Positions 50,952 through 59,884 of a DNA stretch of 64,000 bases are shown here, piece by piece (positions within the stretch are counted from its first letter, which is position 1; each line of letters begins with the position of its first letter). The DNA is taken from assembly GCA_035416745.1 (NCBI GenBank), contig DAOLNV010000001.1:62001-126000 (forward strand), read 5' to 3'. Origin of the DNA: Candidatus Hydrogenedentota bacterium. Its GTDB lineage: Bacteria > Hydrogenedentota > Hydrogenedentia > Hydrogenedentales > SLHB01. The notes under the pieces were generated by a model. That model saw only the letters and a program-made list of their open reading frames with translations. It was not told where the DNA came from and ran no database searches. The position numbers and the translations under genes were made by a program.

Positions 50952-51941
50952 TTAATCCAGCAGCAGGAGTCCCAATGCGCCGTAGGCCAGGAGGCGGAGA
51001 GGTCCCACAAGGAAGCCGAAAACCATGCGGAGGCCGGCAAACGTGAGGATGGTGCTGAACCCCGGGTCGTAAACGACCCATATGAAGAACATCGCGACGA
51101 GGTACGCGAGCGCCGTGCCGATAATGCCGAGAAACGTCCCAATGACAAACGAAACCAGGTAGAGCACGAATCCCACGCCCAGGGAGACGAATCCGACGTG
51201 GACCGCGCTCGTCAGCCAGTGGTATCCGGGGAGCCGATCGGCGAAGACCAAGGCGATAAAAAGCGCGGCAAACGTGGGTGCAAACATAAATACCGCTTCG
51301 AGGATGAACATCACCACTCGAACGCCGGCCTTCTGTGAACCGGACCACGCCTTGGGCGGGCCAAACATGCCGAGGCCGCCCGCGCTCCTGGTTTCAGTCT
51401 GGGCTTCCATGCCGCCGGGCGTGGGCGCCGAATCGATGAAGGTCGCCAGAACTGCGAGGACAATCACGCTGATGGCGGCGACCCACAGCCCCGTCCGAAA
51501 CGCGCGAGTCTCCCGGAAATCTTCGAACCGTTTCGTGAACGAGGGTTTCTCTTCGCCCGCCTGGTCTGCGTCGTGGTCGATAACGTCGAGCTTCTGCGCG
51601 TCCGGGGCTGCGGGGCCCGGGACGGTGATTGCGGCCGCCGCGGCGGTCTCGGTGGTCGAGAGTTCCTCGCTCTGGTTGGCGCAAATGTGGCATAGAACGC
51701 CTTGGTTGGTGGCCTTCTTGTCCCAGTCGCCGCGAAAGGCGCGTCCGCACCGGGCACACTGCTCGACGCTGGGCTTCTTCACGGTTTGCCCGGGCGAAAC
51801 ATCGTCGTCGAGCGGACGGGTATTATCCCGGGTAACCTTGATGTTCAGCCCACACTTGCCGCAGACGCTTTCCATCCCCCACGCACTGTCGGATAGGTAA
51901 AGGCGGTGTCCGCATTCACATGTGCACAGCAATCGTCCCAT
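50952..51941 (-). CDS. Zinc-ribbon membrane protein of unknown function
   Basis: This 329-residue protein starts with two zinc ribbons (CTCECGHRLY with CGKCG, then CARCG with CHIC). A charged linker follows, then at least five transmembrane helices from about residue 155. Proteins with N-terminal zinc ribbons and such membrane halves are frequent in planctomycete-like genomes, but their role is unknown. The start at ATG 51941 gives the ribbon a natural N-terminus; the ribosome site is weak. It is divergent from the ECF sigma gene. Confidence 0.7.
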   Translation of the reverse strand: MGRLLCTCECGHRLYLSDSAWGMESVCGKCGLNIKVTRDNTRPLDDDVSPGQTVKKPSVEQCARCGRAFRGDWDKKATNQGVLCHICANQSEELSTTETAAAAAITVPGPAAPDAQKLDVIDHDADQAGEEKPSFTKRFEDFRETRAFRTGLWVAAISVIVLAVLATFIDSAPTPGGMEAQTETRSAGGLGMFGPPKAWSGSQKAGVRVVMFILEAVFMFAPTFAALFIALVFADRLPGYHWLTSAVHVGFVSLGVGFVLYLVSFVIGTFLGIIGTALAYLVAMFFIWVVYDPGFSTILTFAGLRMVFGFLVGPLRLLAYGALGLLLLD

Positions 51942-52066
51942 ACGGGAGATGATACACGTTTGGGACGGCATTTATTCAATCCTGCCAACGGGTTTGACGG
52001 TGCGCGAAGGATCTTGGCGTTTCGCGGCAATATAATGGGTGAAAAGTGAACCAGAACAGGTGGGGG

Positions 52067-52657
52067 ATGGAGCCGGAAAGCCGCCAGTGGGAAGAACGGG
52101 CGTTGCGGGCCGCGGTGCTCTCTGGAGACGAGGCCGCGTGGCGTGTGCTCTATGAAAGGCATTTTGATGCCCTGTTCGCTCACGTTCACGCGCGAGTGGG
52201 CAGCGATCCAGACCGCGCGCAGGAAGCGGTCCAGGAGTGTTGGATGACGGCGGTGCGGCGGATCCGGTCCTTCGAACCCTCGCGGGGCAGTTTTGGCAAC
52301 TGGCTTCGAGGCATCGCGGACCGGGTGCTGCTTGGACAGCGCAGACGGTGGGCGCGGAGGCAGCGTCTGGCGGAAGCAGGCCCGCGCTTGTACCGGGATT
52401 CGGCGGCGGATGCGCCTTCGGAAGCTGCCGAGCGGGTGGCCTGGATATTGGCGGGTTTGCCCGAAGATTACGCGGCCGTGCTCCGCGCCAAGTATGAGGA
52501 ACAGCGTCCCGTAGCCGCAATCGCGGAATCCTGGGGCCGGAGCGTGAAAGCGGTTGAATCGCTCCTGTCCCGCGCGCGTGCGGCTTTCCGGAAAAGTTGG
52601 GCGGACCTGGACGCGGAGAACGCCTCAGACAAAGGACAATACCATGAGCATACGTGA
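52067..52657 (+). CDS. ECF-type RNA polymerase sigma factor
   Basis: This 196-residue protein has the region 2 pattern DEAAWRVLYERHFDALFAHV and EAVQECWMTAVRRIRSF. Region 4 is a helix-turn-helix (RPVAAIAESWGRSVKAVESLLSRARAAF). Start ATG 52067 follows AGGTGGGGG; GTG 52046 is an alternative. A perfect TATAAT at 52031-52036 would start transcription near 52043, favouring ATG 52067, although no matching -35 is seen. The next gene overlaps it by 14 bases and encodes a small membrane protein likely to be its anti-sigma factor. Confidence 0.88.
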   Translation: MEPESRQWEERALRAAVLSGDEAAWRVLYERHFDALFAHVHARVGSDPDRAQEAVQECWMTAVRRIRSFEPSRGSFGNWLRGIADRVLLGQRRRWARRQRLAEAGPRLYRDSAADAPSEAAERVAWILAGLPEDYAAVLRAKYEEQRPVAAIAESWGRSVKAVESLLSRARAAFRKSWADLDAENASDKGQYHEHT

Positions 52658-53234
52658 GCGCTTCGACGAAGACGAACCCCTTCTGGAAGAGGGCGGCCTT
52701 TCGCCCGAGGCATGGCGTACGCTGCTGGCGCCCGCGGGGTTGCGGGAAGCCCTGCTGGCGCGAACGTCTGCGGAACTGCGAGCCCGCGCCAGACGGCGCC
52801 GAACACTGTTCGCGGGCGCTGTTGCGGCAGCCTATGCGGCGGGGCTGGCCACCGCGTTCGTGATTCTCGGCGGATTGCCGGAAAGCGAAGGTCCTGTCCC
52901 CGCGGTATCCGAAACGGCGCATGAGGAATCCGTACCGGAAACAGCGCCTGCACACCCGGTGTTTTCGTCCGATATGTTGAACGATCCGGAGCAGTTTGCC
53001 TTGTTGTTGGCGCGGTCGCCCCGGGAAGAGCAGGTCGCGCTGCTCAAAACGGCGGGAGACACTTACCTGAACGAGTTTGGCGAAGTGGAACAGGCATTGC
53101 ATTGTTACCGGCGGCTCTTGAGTATCGAGCCGCCGGTTGGCGATACCCAATCGAACCTTGACGACACGTGGCTGTTGCGGTCGTTGAAGCAGGCGCGCCT
53201 GCAGGAGGAGCATCATGAAAACGCGGATTCTTAA
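52644..53234 (+). CDS. Single-pass membrane protein, candidate anti-sigma factor
   Basis: This 196-residue protein has an acidic cytoplasmic N-terminus (about 1-50), one transmembrane helix (LFAGAVAAAYAAGLATAFVIL) and an extracytoplasmic part with one TPR-like stretch (DPEQFALLLARSPREEQVALLKTAG). It lacks the HxxxCxxC zinc motif of ZAS anti-sigma factors. Assignment as anti-sigma rests on its 14-base overlap with the ECF sigma gene and its topology. It overlaps the following STN gene by 20 bases. Confidence 0.65.
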   Translation: MSIRERFDEDEPLLEEGGLSPEAWRTLLAPAGLREALLARTSAELRARARRRRTLFAGAVAAAYAAGLATAFVILGGLPESEGPVPAVSETAHEESVPETAPAHPVFSSDMLNDPEQFALLLARSPREEQVALLKTAGDTYLNEFGEVEQALHCYRRLLSIEPPVGDTQSNLDDTWLLRSLKQARLQEEHHENADS

Positions 53235-54384
53235 ACCAATGCTGGGCGCATTCTTGTTGACCCTGCTCGCGCTTGGAGCGGCCGGCCAGCCGGCCGGGCC
53301 GCCACCCGCCGTGGCCGCTCCATCCGTACCCGCTGGCCCGGCGGCGGCTGGCGCGCCATCGGCTGAGCCGCCCGCTCTCCCCGCGCCCGCAGCACCGGCC
53401 GCGGGCGTGCGCGAGGCCCCGCCGCTCGGACTACCCGTCGTTCACCCGAGTGTGAAGGTTGAGGAACGGAGTGGCGCCGGCCTCGCCTCCAGATTGCCGG
53501 ACAATCTCGATGAATTGGTGGAGTTGGCGCAGCGGACCAGTCCCGAGGTCATCATCGCGGAAGCGCAGCTCCGCGAAGCCGAGGCACGGCTGCGGCAGGC
53601 CCGCCTCGAAGCCACCCAGAAGGCCATTCAATCATACCGGGACAGGAAGGTCGTGGAGCTTGCGCGCACCAATCTCAAGGAACTGCAGACAAAGTATGAA
53701 GCGGGAATATGCTCGTCGCAGGAACTCCTGGCGGGGCAGGAACGTCTTGCCGAACTCGAAGCGGCCCTGGCCAGCTCGAATGCCGCTTACGAGATGATGG
53801 CGGCCGAACGCGGCGCCAGTACTAAGATCAATATACCGCCTGTCGCGGCTCCGTGGGTCCGCGTTCCCCGCCCGCCGCTCTCCGAGGAGCCCGACAATGC
53901 GGTTCACGCCGCGTTAGAGAACCCTGTGAGCATGGAATTTCAAGACGAATCCTTATCCGAGGTGGCACAGTTCATCAGCGAATACGTGGCGGTGAACATT
54001 GTCGTCGATACGGCCGCCGACCGGCCGGTAAGCATCGCTCTGAAGGACGTGCCTCTCCGTGACGCGCTGCTTGCGTTGTCCGACGCTGGCCAGGATATCT
54101 GTTTTGTTATCCGCGACTACGGCATTTTCGCTACCACCCAGGAACGGGCCATATACATCAACGCGCCCACCATTCCCGGCACCGTCCCGCTTTGTGTTCC
54201 CGCCGAGGCCGCCGAGGGAGTAGGGCACAGGCTGCCGCCAGTCGGCGGCCCGTTCAGCGCGGTTCTGCCGAGCGCTGAGGCGCCCTCCCTTCCTGCTCCT
54301 GCGGACTCCGTGGAAGGTCAGGGGCAGAGGGTGCCGGCGTCCGGCCGATATGGCGCCGGGCGTGTGTCCGCCAACCTCGAGTGA
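53215..54384 (+). CDS. Exported STN-domain protein with helical region
   Basis: This 389-residue protein has a signal peptide (MLGAFLLTLLALGAAGQ). An Ala/Pro-rich segment (25-75) and a long helical region (about 95-200) that resembles TolC-type helices follow. Next is an STN/secretin-N-like domain (about 230-310: MEFQDESLSEVAQFIS, VNIVVDTAADRPVSIALKDVPLRDALLALS). A low-complexity tail ends it. No TonB-receptor barrel or secretin pore follows. GGAGGAG is four bases before ATG. It overlaps the membrane-protein gene, making a three-gene unit with the sigma factor. Confidence 0.75.
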   Translation: MKTRILKPMLGAFLLTLLALGAAGQPAGPPPAVAAPSVPAGPAAAGAPSAEPPALPAPAAPAAGVREAPPLGLPVVHPSVKVEERSGAGLASRLPDNLDELVELAQRTSPEVIIAEAQLREAEARLRQARLEATQKAIQSYRDRKVVELARTNLKELQTKYEAGICSSQELLAGQERLAELEAALASSNAAYEMMAAERGASTKINIPPVAAPWVRVPRPPLSEEPDNAVHAALENPVSMEFQDESLSEVAQFISEYVAVNIVVDTAADRPVSIALKDVPLRDALLALSDAGQDICFVIRDYGIFATTQERAIYINAPTIPGTVPLCVPAEAAEGVGHRLPPVGGPFSAVLPSAEAPSLPAPADSVEGQGQRVPASGRYGAGRVSANLE

Positions 54385-54575
54385 GAGATTGCTGCAATTT
54401 CGAAGGGCGCTGAGGTTTACAAAACTCGAACCTCGTGGCCAAGTCCGATATGCCGGACGAGCCAGGCCGGCTTGAGCCGCTTGAGACAAGGAGGCTGTTG
54501 AGTCTGTCCTCGCAGGCGGAGCGGGGGGTATGGTACGATCTCCCCGGGATACGTCGACACAGCGAGGGAGCAGCC

Positions 54576-55319
54576 GTGACATCACCGCTGGCCAAAGGCA
54601 AGGCGGCGTTCGTGCGCTATTGGGAAGAGCGCAAACCGGTGACCATTCTTGAGGTGTGCCGGGACACCGTTGCCGTAACGCTGCCGCAAGGGCCTTTGCC
54701 GGCGGAGAGGGTGGGCGTGACCCTGGAAATTCCCACGCTGGACGGTCTTGTCTGCTACCACACCCATGTCGCTATTGCCCCCCGTGCTGGAGACGACGTA
54801 TTGCTGCTCCGGCGCTCCGCCAGCGTTAAGCGGTTTGACCGGCGGGCCACGTGGCGCGTGCCGCTGCACACGCGCACCCGGGTTTCGCGCCCGGGCGAAC
54901 CGCGTTCGTTTCCGGCGGTCGTGGTGGACGTGAGCGCCCAAGGCGCGCAGCTCTTCACGAGCGGGCATTTCGAGCTTGCCGAGACGATCTCGTTTCGGCT
55001 GCATCTTCCCGAGGAATTGCCCCGCCAGGTTTTCGCGAAAGTGGTACGCTCGATGGCGGAGTGCTGCGACGGGCAGGCCGCTTGCACCCTTGGCGTCCTT
55101 TTCCAGGACCTTTCCAGACCCGCGCGCAAGGCATTGACTTTCTATATCTGGAGACGCCTTCAGGAGCTTTTCCCGCGCGAAACGCACATGTTGTTCCGGA
55201 GAAGCCGCGAGAGCGAGATCGAGCTCCGCCTCGGATTGAATCGCACGCCCGGCGACAACGGGCCGCCGGAGGGGGGCAAAACAGCGATTCCCAGGGAGGG
55301 AACCAAGGAGTCGCCATGA
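54576..55319 (+). CDS. PilZ-domain protein (YcgR-like)
   Basis: This 247-residue protein has an N-terminal YcgR-N-like beta-domain and a C-terminal PilZ domain. The cyclic-di-GMP motifs are present: RRATWR and, about 30 residues on, DVSAQG. Start GTG 54576 has AGGGAG five bases upstream; the frame stays open for 47 codons before it. The stop codon overlaps the next gene start (ATGA) with AAGGAG ahead of it, so the pair is translationally coupled. PilZ proteins of this type often control motility or exopolysaccharide through partner proteins. Confidence 0.85.
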   Translation: MTSPLAKGKAAFVRYWEERKPVTILEVCRDTVAVTLPQGPLPAERVGVTLEIPTLDGLVCYHTHVAIAPRAGDDVLLLRRSASVKRFDRRATWRVPLHTRTRVSRPGEPRSFPAVVVDVSAQGAQLFTSGHFELAETISFRLHLPEELPRQVFAKVVRSMAECCDGQAACTLGVLFQDLSRPARKALTFYIWRRLQELFPRETHMLFRRSRESEIELRLGLNRTPGDNGPPEGGKTAIPREGTKESP

Positions 55320-57946
55320 GCCCCATGGATGGGATCTTCAGCACCGGCATCCCTGAACTGGACCGCGTACTGTGCGGCATCCGTCCGGGGGACAATATCG
55401 TGTGGGAGGTGGAGTCGATCGCCGACTACGCGAGGCTGGTCAAGCCCTTCGTTGAAACTGCGCTCGAACAAGGCCGCCGGATTCGATACTTCCGGTTTGC
55501 GCGCCACGAACCCCTCGTTCAGCCCTACGAGGGGGTCGAGGTTGTGCATCTTGACCCACAAGCGGGGTTCGAGACGTTTCTCGACGGCATCCACCAGGTG
55601 ATCGAGGCTGCAGGAAGAGGGGCGTATCATATCTTCGACAGTCTGTCGGACCTCACAGCGGACTGGTACTGCGACCAGATGGTGGGCAACTTCTTCCTGC
55701 TCACGTGCCCGTATCTGTATGAACTCGATACGGTGGCCTATTTCGCGCTGTTGCGCAGGTTCCACTCGTCGTTTGCGACCGTCCCCATCTCGCAAACCGC
55801 GCAGATTCACCTTGAGGTGTATCACAGAGGCGACAAACTCTATGTGCACCCGCTGAAGGTCGATGACCGCAGTTCGCCTACGATGTACCTCTTGCACGAA
55901 CTCGACGGGGAGACGGTCCGCCCCGTGTTTGAAAGCCACACCATTTCCGAGATCCTGACGTCGAGCCCGCGTTCGGCATTGGGCCTCTCGCAGTATCATT
56001 TGGGAGTGTGGGCGCGCACCTTTGTGCAGGCCGAGGCATTGCTCGAGCAGGTCCGGGCGGGCATTGCATCGCCGGCCGCCGTTCAAGCCATGTTTGAACG
56101 GCTGCTGCGCATGGCCATCTCGCGCGATGAACGCGTGCTGAAGCTTGCCGCCAAGTATTTCAGTCTCGAAGACATGGTAGCCATCGGCAAACGGCTGCTG
56201 GGCACGGGCCTCATCGGCGGGAAATCCGTCGGGATGCTGCTTGCCCGGGCCATTCTCGAACGGGCGGCCCCCCACTGGAAAGACCGCCTCGAGGTGCACG
56301 ATTCTTTCTATATTCCGTCAGACGTTTTCTACACCTTCCTGGTTCGCAACGGCTGCTGGAAGATTCGTAAACGGCAGCTCAAGTCGAAAGACTACCTCGA
56401 GGGCGCCGAAGAAGCGCGCCAGTTGATCCTGGCAGGCACGTTCCCGCCGTACATCGAGAAGCGGTTCGAGGATATGCTGGACTATTTCGGCCAATCCCCG
56501 ATTATCGTGCGTTCGAGCAGTCTTCTCGAGGACAATTTCGGCAATTCCTTCGCGGGCAAGTACGAAAGCGTGTTCTGCGCCAACCAGGGCTCGCGCGAGG
56601 AACGGCTCGAAAAGTTCATGGTGGCGGTCAAGACCGTGTATGCGAGCACCATGAGCAAACCGGCGCTTACCTACCGCGCACGGTTCAACCTGATTCATCG
56701 CGACGAACAAATGGCCCTCCTCATACAACGCGTGTCGGGGGGGCAGCATGGGTCGTTCCATTTCCCGCAGATTGCCGGCGTCGGGTATTCCTTCAACCCG
56801 TATGTGTGGGATCCGAACATCGATCCCAAAGCCGGGATGTTGCGTCTGGTGTTCGGGCTCGGCACCCGGGCCGTGGACCGGTCCGACGACGATTACACGC
56901 GGCTGGTGGCCCTCAATGCTCCCGAGAGACGCCCCGGCGCGGAATCGGAAGACCTTACCCGGCACTCGCAACACAAAGTGGATGCCATTGATCTGGAGAA
57001 CAACACGCTCACTACAACCGATTTCAGCGAGGTCTGCGAAGAGGCGCGGAGTGTGCCCGTACACCTCTTCGCGACGCGCGACCTGCGCATCGAGCGTATG
57101 GCCCGCGAAAGGGGCATGCGGGCCGTTGCGCCAAACGTGCTCACGTTTGACGGTCTTCTGAAAAAGACCGCGTTTGTGGAACATATGCGCGAGATGCTCT
57201 CGATATTGGAGGAGGCCTACGAAACACCCGTGGATATCGAGTTCACCGCGAACTTCATTTCGGACGACGCGTACAAGCTCAACCTGGTACAGTGCCGCCC
57301 GCTGCAGATAAAGGGCAACGGACGGGAACTGGCCCCGGCCGCCAAGATCGACCCGGCAGACCTGTTGCTCGAGGTCCATGGCCCCGTGATCGGCCACAGC
57401 CGTCTCGACGCCATCGACCGGATCATCTATGTCGTGCCGTCCCTGTACGGCCAGATGCCCGTAAAGGAGCGCTATGCGGTCGCGCGCCTGATTGGACTTC
57501 TCAACCATCTCACCGAACAGAGCGACAACCCGCCCATCACCATGCTGCTGGGCCCCGGCCGCTGGGGAACCACGACGCCGTCGCTGGGCATTCCCGTCAA
57601 CTTCTCCGAGATCAACACCGTATCCGTCCTGTGCGAGATTGTGGCCATGCGCGAGGACTTGGTACCCGATTGCTCCTTTGGCACGCATTTCTTCAGCGAA
57701 CTGGTCGAGATGGACATGCTCTACATGGCGCTCTTGCCCACTCACAAGGGGAATTTCCTGAACGAGCGCTTCTTCAAGGGCACCCCGAGCGTATTGACGC
57801 GTCTGGTGCCCGAAGCCGAAGAACTCGAACCCATCGTGCGCGTCATTGACGTCGCGGAGTTGCCCAGCGGCCGGCTGGTGAAGATTCATGCTGACACGTT
57901 GCGACAACGTCTGATGTGCTATCTTGAGACGCCCCTGCCGGAGTGA
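55316..57946 (+). CDS. Pseudo-KaiC plus PEP/pyruvate-binding ATP-grasp protein
   Basis: This 876-residue protein has two parts. Residues 1-230 resemble a KaiC/RadA-like domain (FSTGIPELDRVLCGIRPGDNIVW), but where Walker A should be it reads WEVESIADYARL, so it should not bind ATP in the usual way. From about residue 285 the PEP/pyruvate-binding (PPDK_N) domain is recognisable: GTGLIGGKSVGML (about 300) and IIVRSSSLLEDNFGNSFAGKYESVF (about 395). The last 130 residues contain GPGRWGTTTPSLG and SFGTHFFSELVEMDMLYM, seen in related uncharacterised proteins. The phosphohistidine domain (TSHxAI) and the pyruvate-binding barrel are absent. It is not a complete PEP synthase or PPDK. Confidence 0.8.
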   Translation: MSPMDGIFSTGIPELDRVLCGIRPGDNIVWEVESIADYARLVKPFVETALEQGRRIRYFRFARHEPLVQPYEGVEVVHLDPQAGFETFLDGIHQVIEAAGRGAYHIFDSLSDLTADWYCDQMVGNFFLLTCPYLYELDTVAYFALLRRFHSSFATVPISQTAQIHLEVYHRGDKLYVHPLKVDDRSSPTMYLLHELDGETVRPVFESHTISEILTSSPRSALGLSQYHLGVWARTFVQAEALLEQVRAGIASPAAVQAMFERLLRMAISRDERVLKLAAKYFSLEDMVAIGKRLLGTGLIGGKSVGMLLARAILERAAPHWKDRLEVHDSFYIPSDVFYTFLVRNGCWKIRKRQLKSKDYLEGAEEARQLILAGTFPPYIEKRFEDMLDYFGQSPIIVRSSSLLEDNFGNSFAGKYESVFCANQGSREERLEKFMVAVKTVYASTMSKPALTYRARFNLIHRDEQMALLIQRVSGGQHGSFHFPQIAGVGYSFNPYVWDPNIDPKAGMLRLVFGLGTRAVDRSDDDYTRLVALNAPERRPGAESEDLTRHSQHKVDAIDLENNTLTTTDFSEVCEEARSVPVHLFATRDLRIERMARERGMRAVAPNVLTFDGLLKKTAFVEHMREMLSILEEAYETPVDIEFTANFISDDAYKLNLVQCRPLQIKGNGRELAPAAKIDPADLLLEVHGPVIGHSRLDAIDRIIYVVPSLYGQMPVKERYAVARLIGLLNHLTEQSDNPPITMLLGPGRWGTTTPSLGIPVNFSEINTVSVLCEIVAMREDLVPDCSFGTHFFSELVEMDMLYMALLPTHKGNFLNERFFKGTPSVLTRLVPEAEELEPIVRVIDVAELPSGRLVKIHADTLRQRLMCYLETPLPE

Positions 57947-58016
57947 ACTTCCGGGTGGCTCGTCTCAGGGAAGTTCCAACGCGGCGGCGGTCCGCCAAAA
58001 GCTTGCAGAACAGGCG

Positions 58017-58625
58017 CTACCCCCATACCGCCAGCGAAAGTTTCCGGGCATGGCCGCGGATATCGGCGGGCCAGGAATCAGTGAAATCGTTGAAGCGGGC
58101 CGCATCGCGCGCATACAGCGACCTCGCGGCTTCCTCGAAACCGGGCAGGTTGCCGGCCATGGCGGCCATGAACCGGTACGTCGTTTCCTGCGCATGACGC
58201 ACTTTGTCCCGCTCGATGTTGGCGCGCCGCGCTTCCTCGACAAGTTTCCGAAGCGTCACCGAGGCGCCGCCCGGCTGGCTGTTCAGCCAGTCCCAGTGCC
58301 GCGGCAACAAGGTCACTTCCCGGGCGATGACTCCCAGCCGGGGACGGCCCGGTCCCCGCGGAGCGGCCGGGTCCATCTCCGGTGTTTGGACGGCCGGCCC
58401 TGATTCCGCTGCCGATGTCTCCAGTTTCGCCAGGACGTCCGCCACGCTGCCGCGGAAGTCCACTTCCACAAGCTCACTGGTGTAATCGTCAAAGATCAGA
58501 ATGGACGCTTTCTCATCCCGGTCCATGGCCTCTTTCACCTTCCCAACGACATCCGCCAGAGCGCCTGACGCAATACACCGGCTGCCTTCAAACGCCGTAC
58601 ACTGTTGAACCGCGTGTACCTCCAT
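58017..58625 (-). CDS. DUF2239 family protein
   Basis: This 202-residue protein is recognisable as DUF2239 by the segment GRPRLGVIAREVTLLPRHWDWLNSQ-like pattern followed by GGASVTLRKLVEEAR (about 95-135). The function is unknown. ATG 58625 has AAGGAG eight bases upstream. A near-consensus promoter with an overlapping inverted repeat lies directly upstream, so expression is probably regulated. Confidence 0.85.
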   Translation of the reverse strand: MEVHAVQQCTAFEGSRCIASGALADVVGKVKEAMDRDEKASILIFDDYTSELVEVDFRGSVADVLAKLETSAAESGPAVQTPEMDPAAPRGPGRPRLGVIAREVTLLPRHWDWLNSQPGGASVTLRKLVEEARRANIERDKVRHAQETTYRFMAAMAGNLPGFEEAARSLYARDAARFNDFTDSWPADIRGHARKLSLAVWG

Positions 58626-58656
58626 CCCGAGAGCTCCTTCTAGTTTTGCGAGCGGG

Positions 58657-58696
58657 AGTATATGCCCGGGTAAAACAGGAAGTCAATTTTACCCGG
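58657..58696 (-). promoter_or_regulatory. Promoter with palindromic operator for DUF2239 gene
   Basis: On the minus strand TTGACT (58681-58686) and TATACT (58657-58662) are 18 bases apart; each matches consensus at five of six positions. A perfect 10-base inverted repeat, CCGGGTAAAA at 58666-58675 and TTTTACCCGG at 58687-58696, brackets the -35 box. Transcription would begin near 58650, 25 bases before the start codon. A repressor bound here would block polymerase. Confidence 0.75.
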
Positions 58697-58783
58697 ACAA
58701 AACTTCTGCCGGCCCCAAACACAGCGCCCGGTCTTGCCCCGGAGGTCATACCGCGACATGAGGAAAGCTCGGCAGGGCCCGAA

Positions 58784-59698
58784 TCATGGCGGGGAATTCC
58801 GGGTGAGCTGGCGCAGACGCGCATCGTCGCCGGCAAGGAAGTCAGGGACGATGTCCATGGGTCCGCGTTCGACGAGGCCCGATAGTGTCTGGATGTTGAT
58901 GTCGGGCTTCGCGGAATCCAGCGCGAGGGGAAGCCAGTAGAGGCCTTTGATAAGGCCGGCTTCGTAACCGTTCCCTGCGGAGGTCAGGCGCACCGTGCCC
59001 GGCTCGACCGCATCCAGGCGAAGCAGGGCGAGAGCATCCTTCCCTTTCGCTGCGTCGTCCATCCCGCCGCCTGAAATGCCTCCGATGGCAACAGGCATGC
59101 CATGAGGGCCCGGGCCGGAGGAAATCCCGCCCACGCCCAAGTAATAGGGGCCGTGACATGCCACCGTGCGGGGCAGTGCAATGAGCGTTTCGCAGGGCTC
59201 GCCTTTGAGCCAGCCGACGGTGAATGCCACGGAGACTTCTTTTCCAGCCCAGGGGGCGGCGTCAACAAGCCAGGGATGCCAACCGGGTTTCGTGAGTTCG
59301 CATTGAAACGCGCGATACCCGTCAACGGCAACGGTGAGGTCGATTCTGCCAACGTTCTGCTCTGTCCAACCGGGCACCCCCAGATAGAAGCTCAAGAAGA
59401 CGCGCGCAAGGTCCCCGTAGCGCTCGGACTGCGGCATAGGGGGAATGATCACGCTTTCCAGCCTGGCACAGGCGGTACGTTTCGACCAATTCGCTTGTTC
59501 GGACGTTGCCAAGCGGATGACGGGGAACTGCATCTCGCTGTTACCACATGGAATGAACGCCGCTTCAGCCATCCGTTCTTCGCTTGGCATGAAACAAGTG
59601 CCGTTGACACTGACGTTCTGGAGTTTGGCAGTGGTGTTCTGGGCCGGAACCAGCGCAAACACCGCCAGCAACACCAAAGACCAGCACGTCCCTCGCAT
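58784..59698 (-). CDS. Exported protein of unknown function
   Basis: This 304-residue protein has a signal peptide (SLVLLAVFALVPAQNTTA). The remaining sequence is beta-rich with Gly-rich turns (YYLGVGGISSGPGPHGMP, IGGISGGGMDDA) and no recognisable family. ATG 59698 has GGAGG eight bases upstream. It follows the hydratase gene on the same strand after 186 bases. Confidence 0.6.
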   Translation of the reverse strand: MRGTCWSLVLLAVFALVPAQNTTAKLQNVSVNGTCFMPSEERMAEAAFIPCGNSEMQFPVIRLATSEQANWSKRTACARLESVIIPPMPQSERYGDLARVFLSFYLGVPGWTEQNVGRIDLTVAVDGYRAFQCELTKPGWHPWLVDAAPWAGKEVSVAFTVGWLKGEPCETLIALPRTVACHGPYYLGVGGISSGPGPHGMPVAIGGISGGGMDDAAKGKDALALLRLDAVEPGTVRLTSAGNGYEAGLIKGLYWLPLALDSAKPDINIQTLSGLVERGPMDIVPDFLAGDDARLRQLTRNSPP

Positions 59699-59884
59699 CC
59701 CACGGCCCTCCGGTTGGTCAAAGCCCCGATCTTGTCCGACTCGCTGTGACGTGGTCTCCTGGACCACGCCACTCTTGCGAACGCCAGGTCTCCCCAAAAC
59801 GGATTCGATTAACGGACCGCCCTTCAATGGCCTCACGTGCGGCATCGCCCGCTACTGGAGTCATTCGGAGTTCGTCCCAGCACG

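Noticed and set aside
52031..52036. Perfect TATAAT before the sigma-factor gene as a separate promoter entry
   Set aside because: No acceptable -35 at 16-18 bases; noted only as support for the chosen start codon.
55160..57907. Long minus-strand frames opposite the ATP-grasp gene
   Set aside because: The sense gene carries conserved VRSSS and GPGRWG motifs and a proper ribosome site; the antisense frames have neither domains nor start signals.
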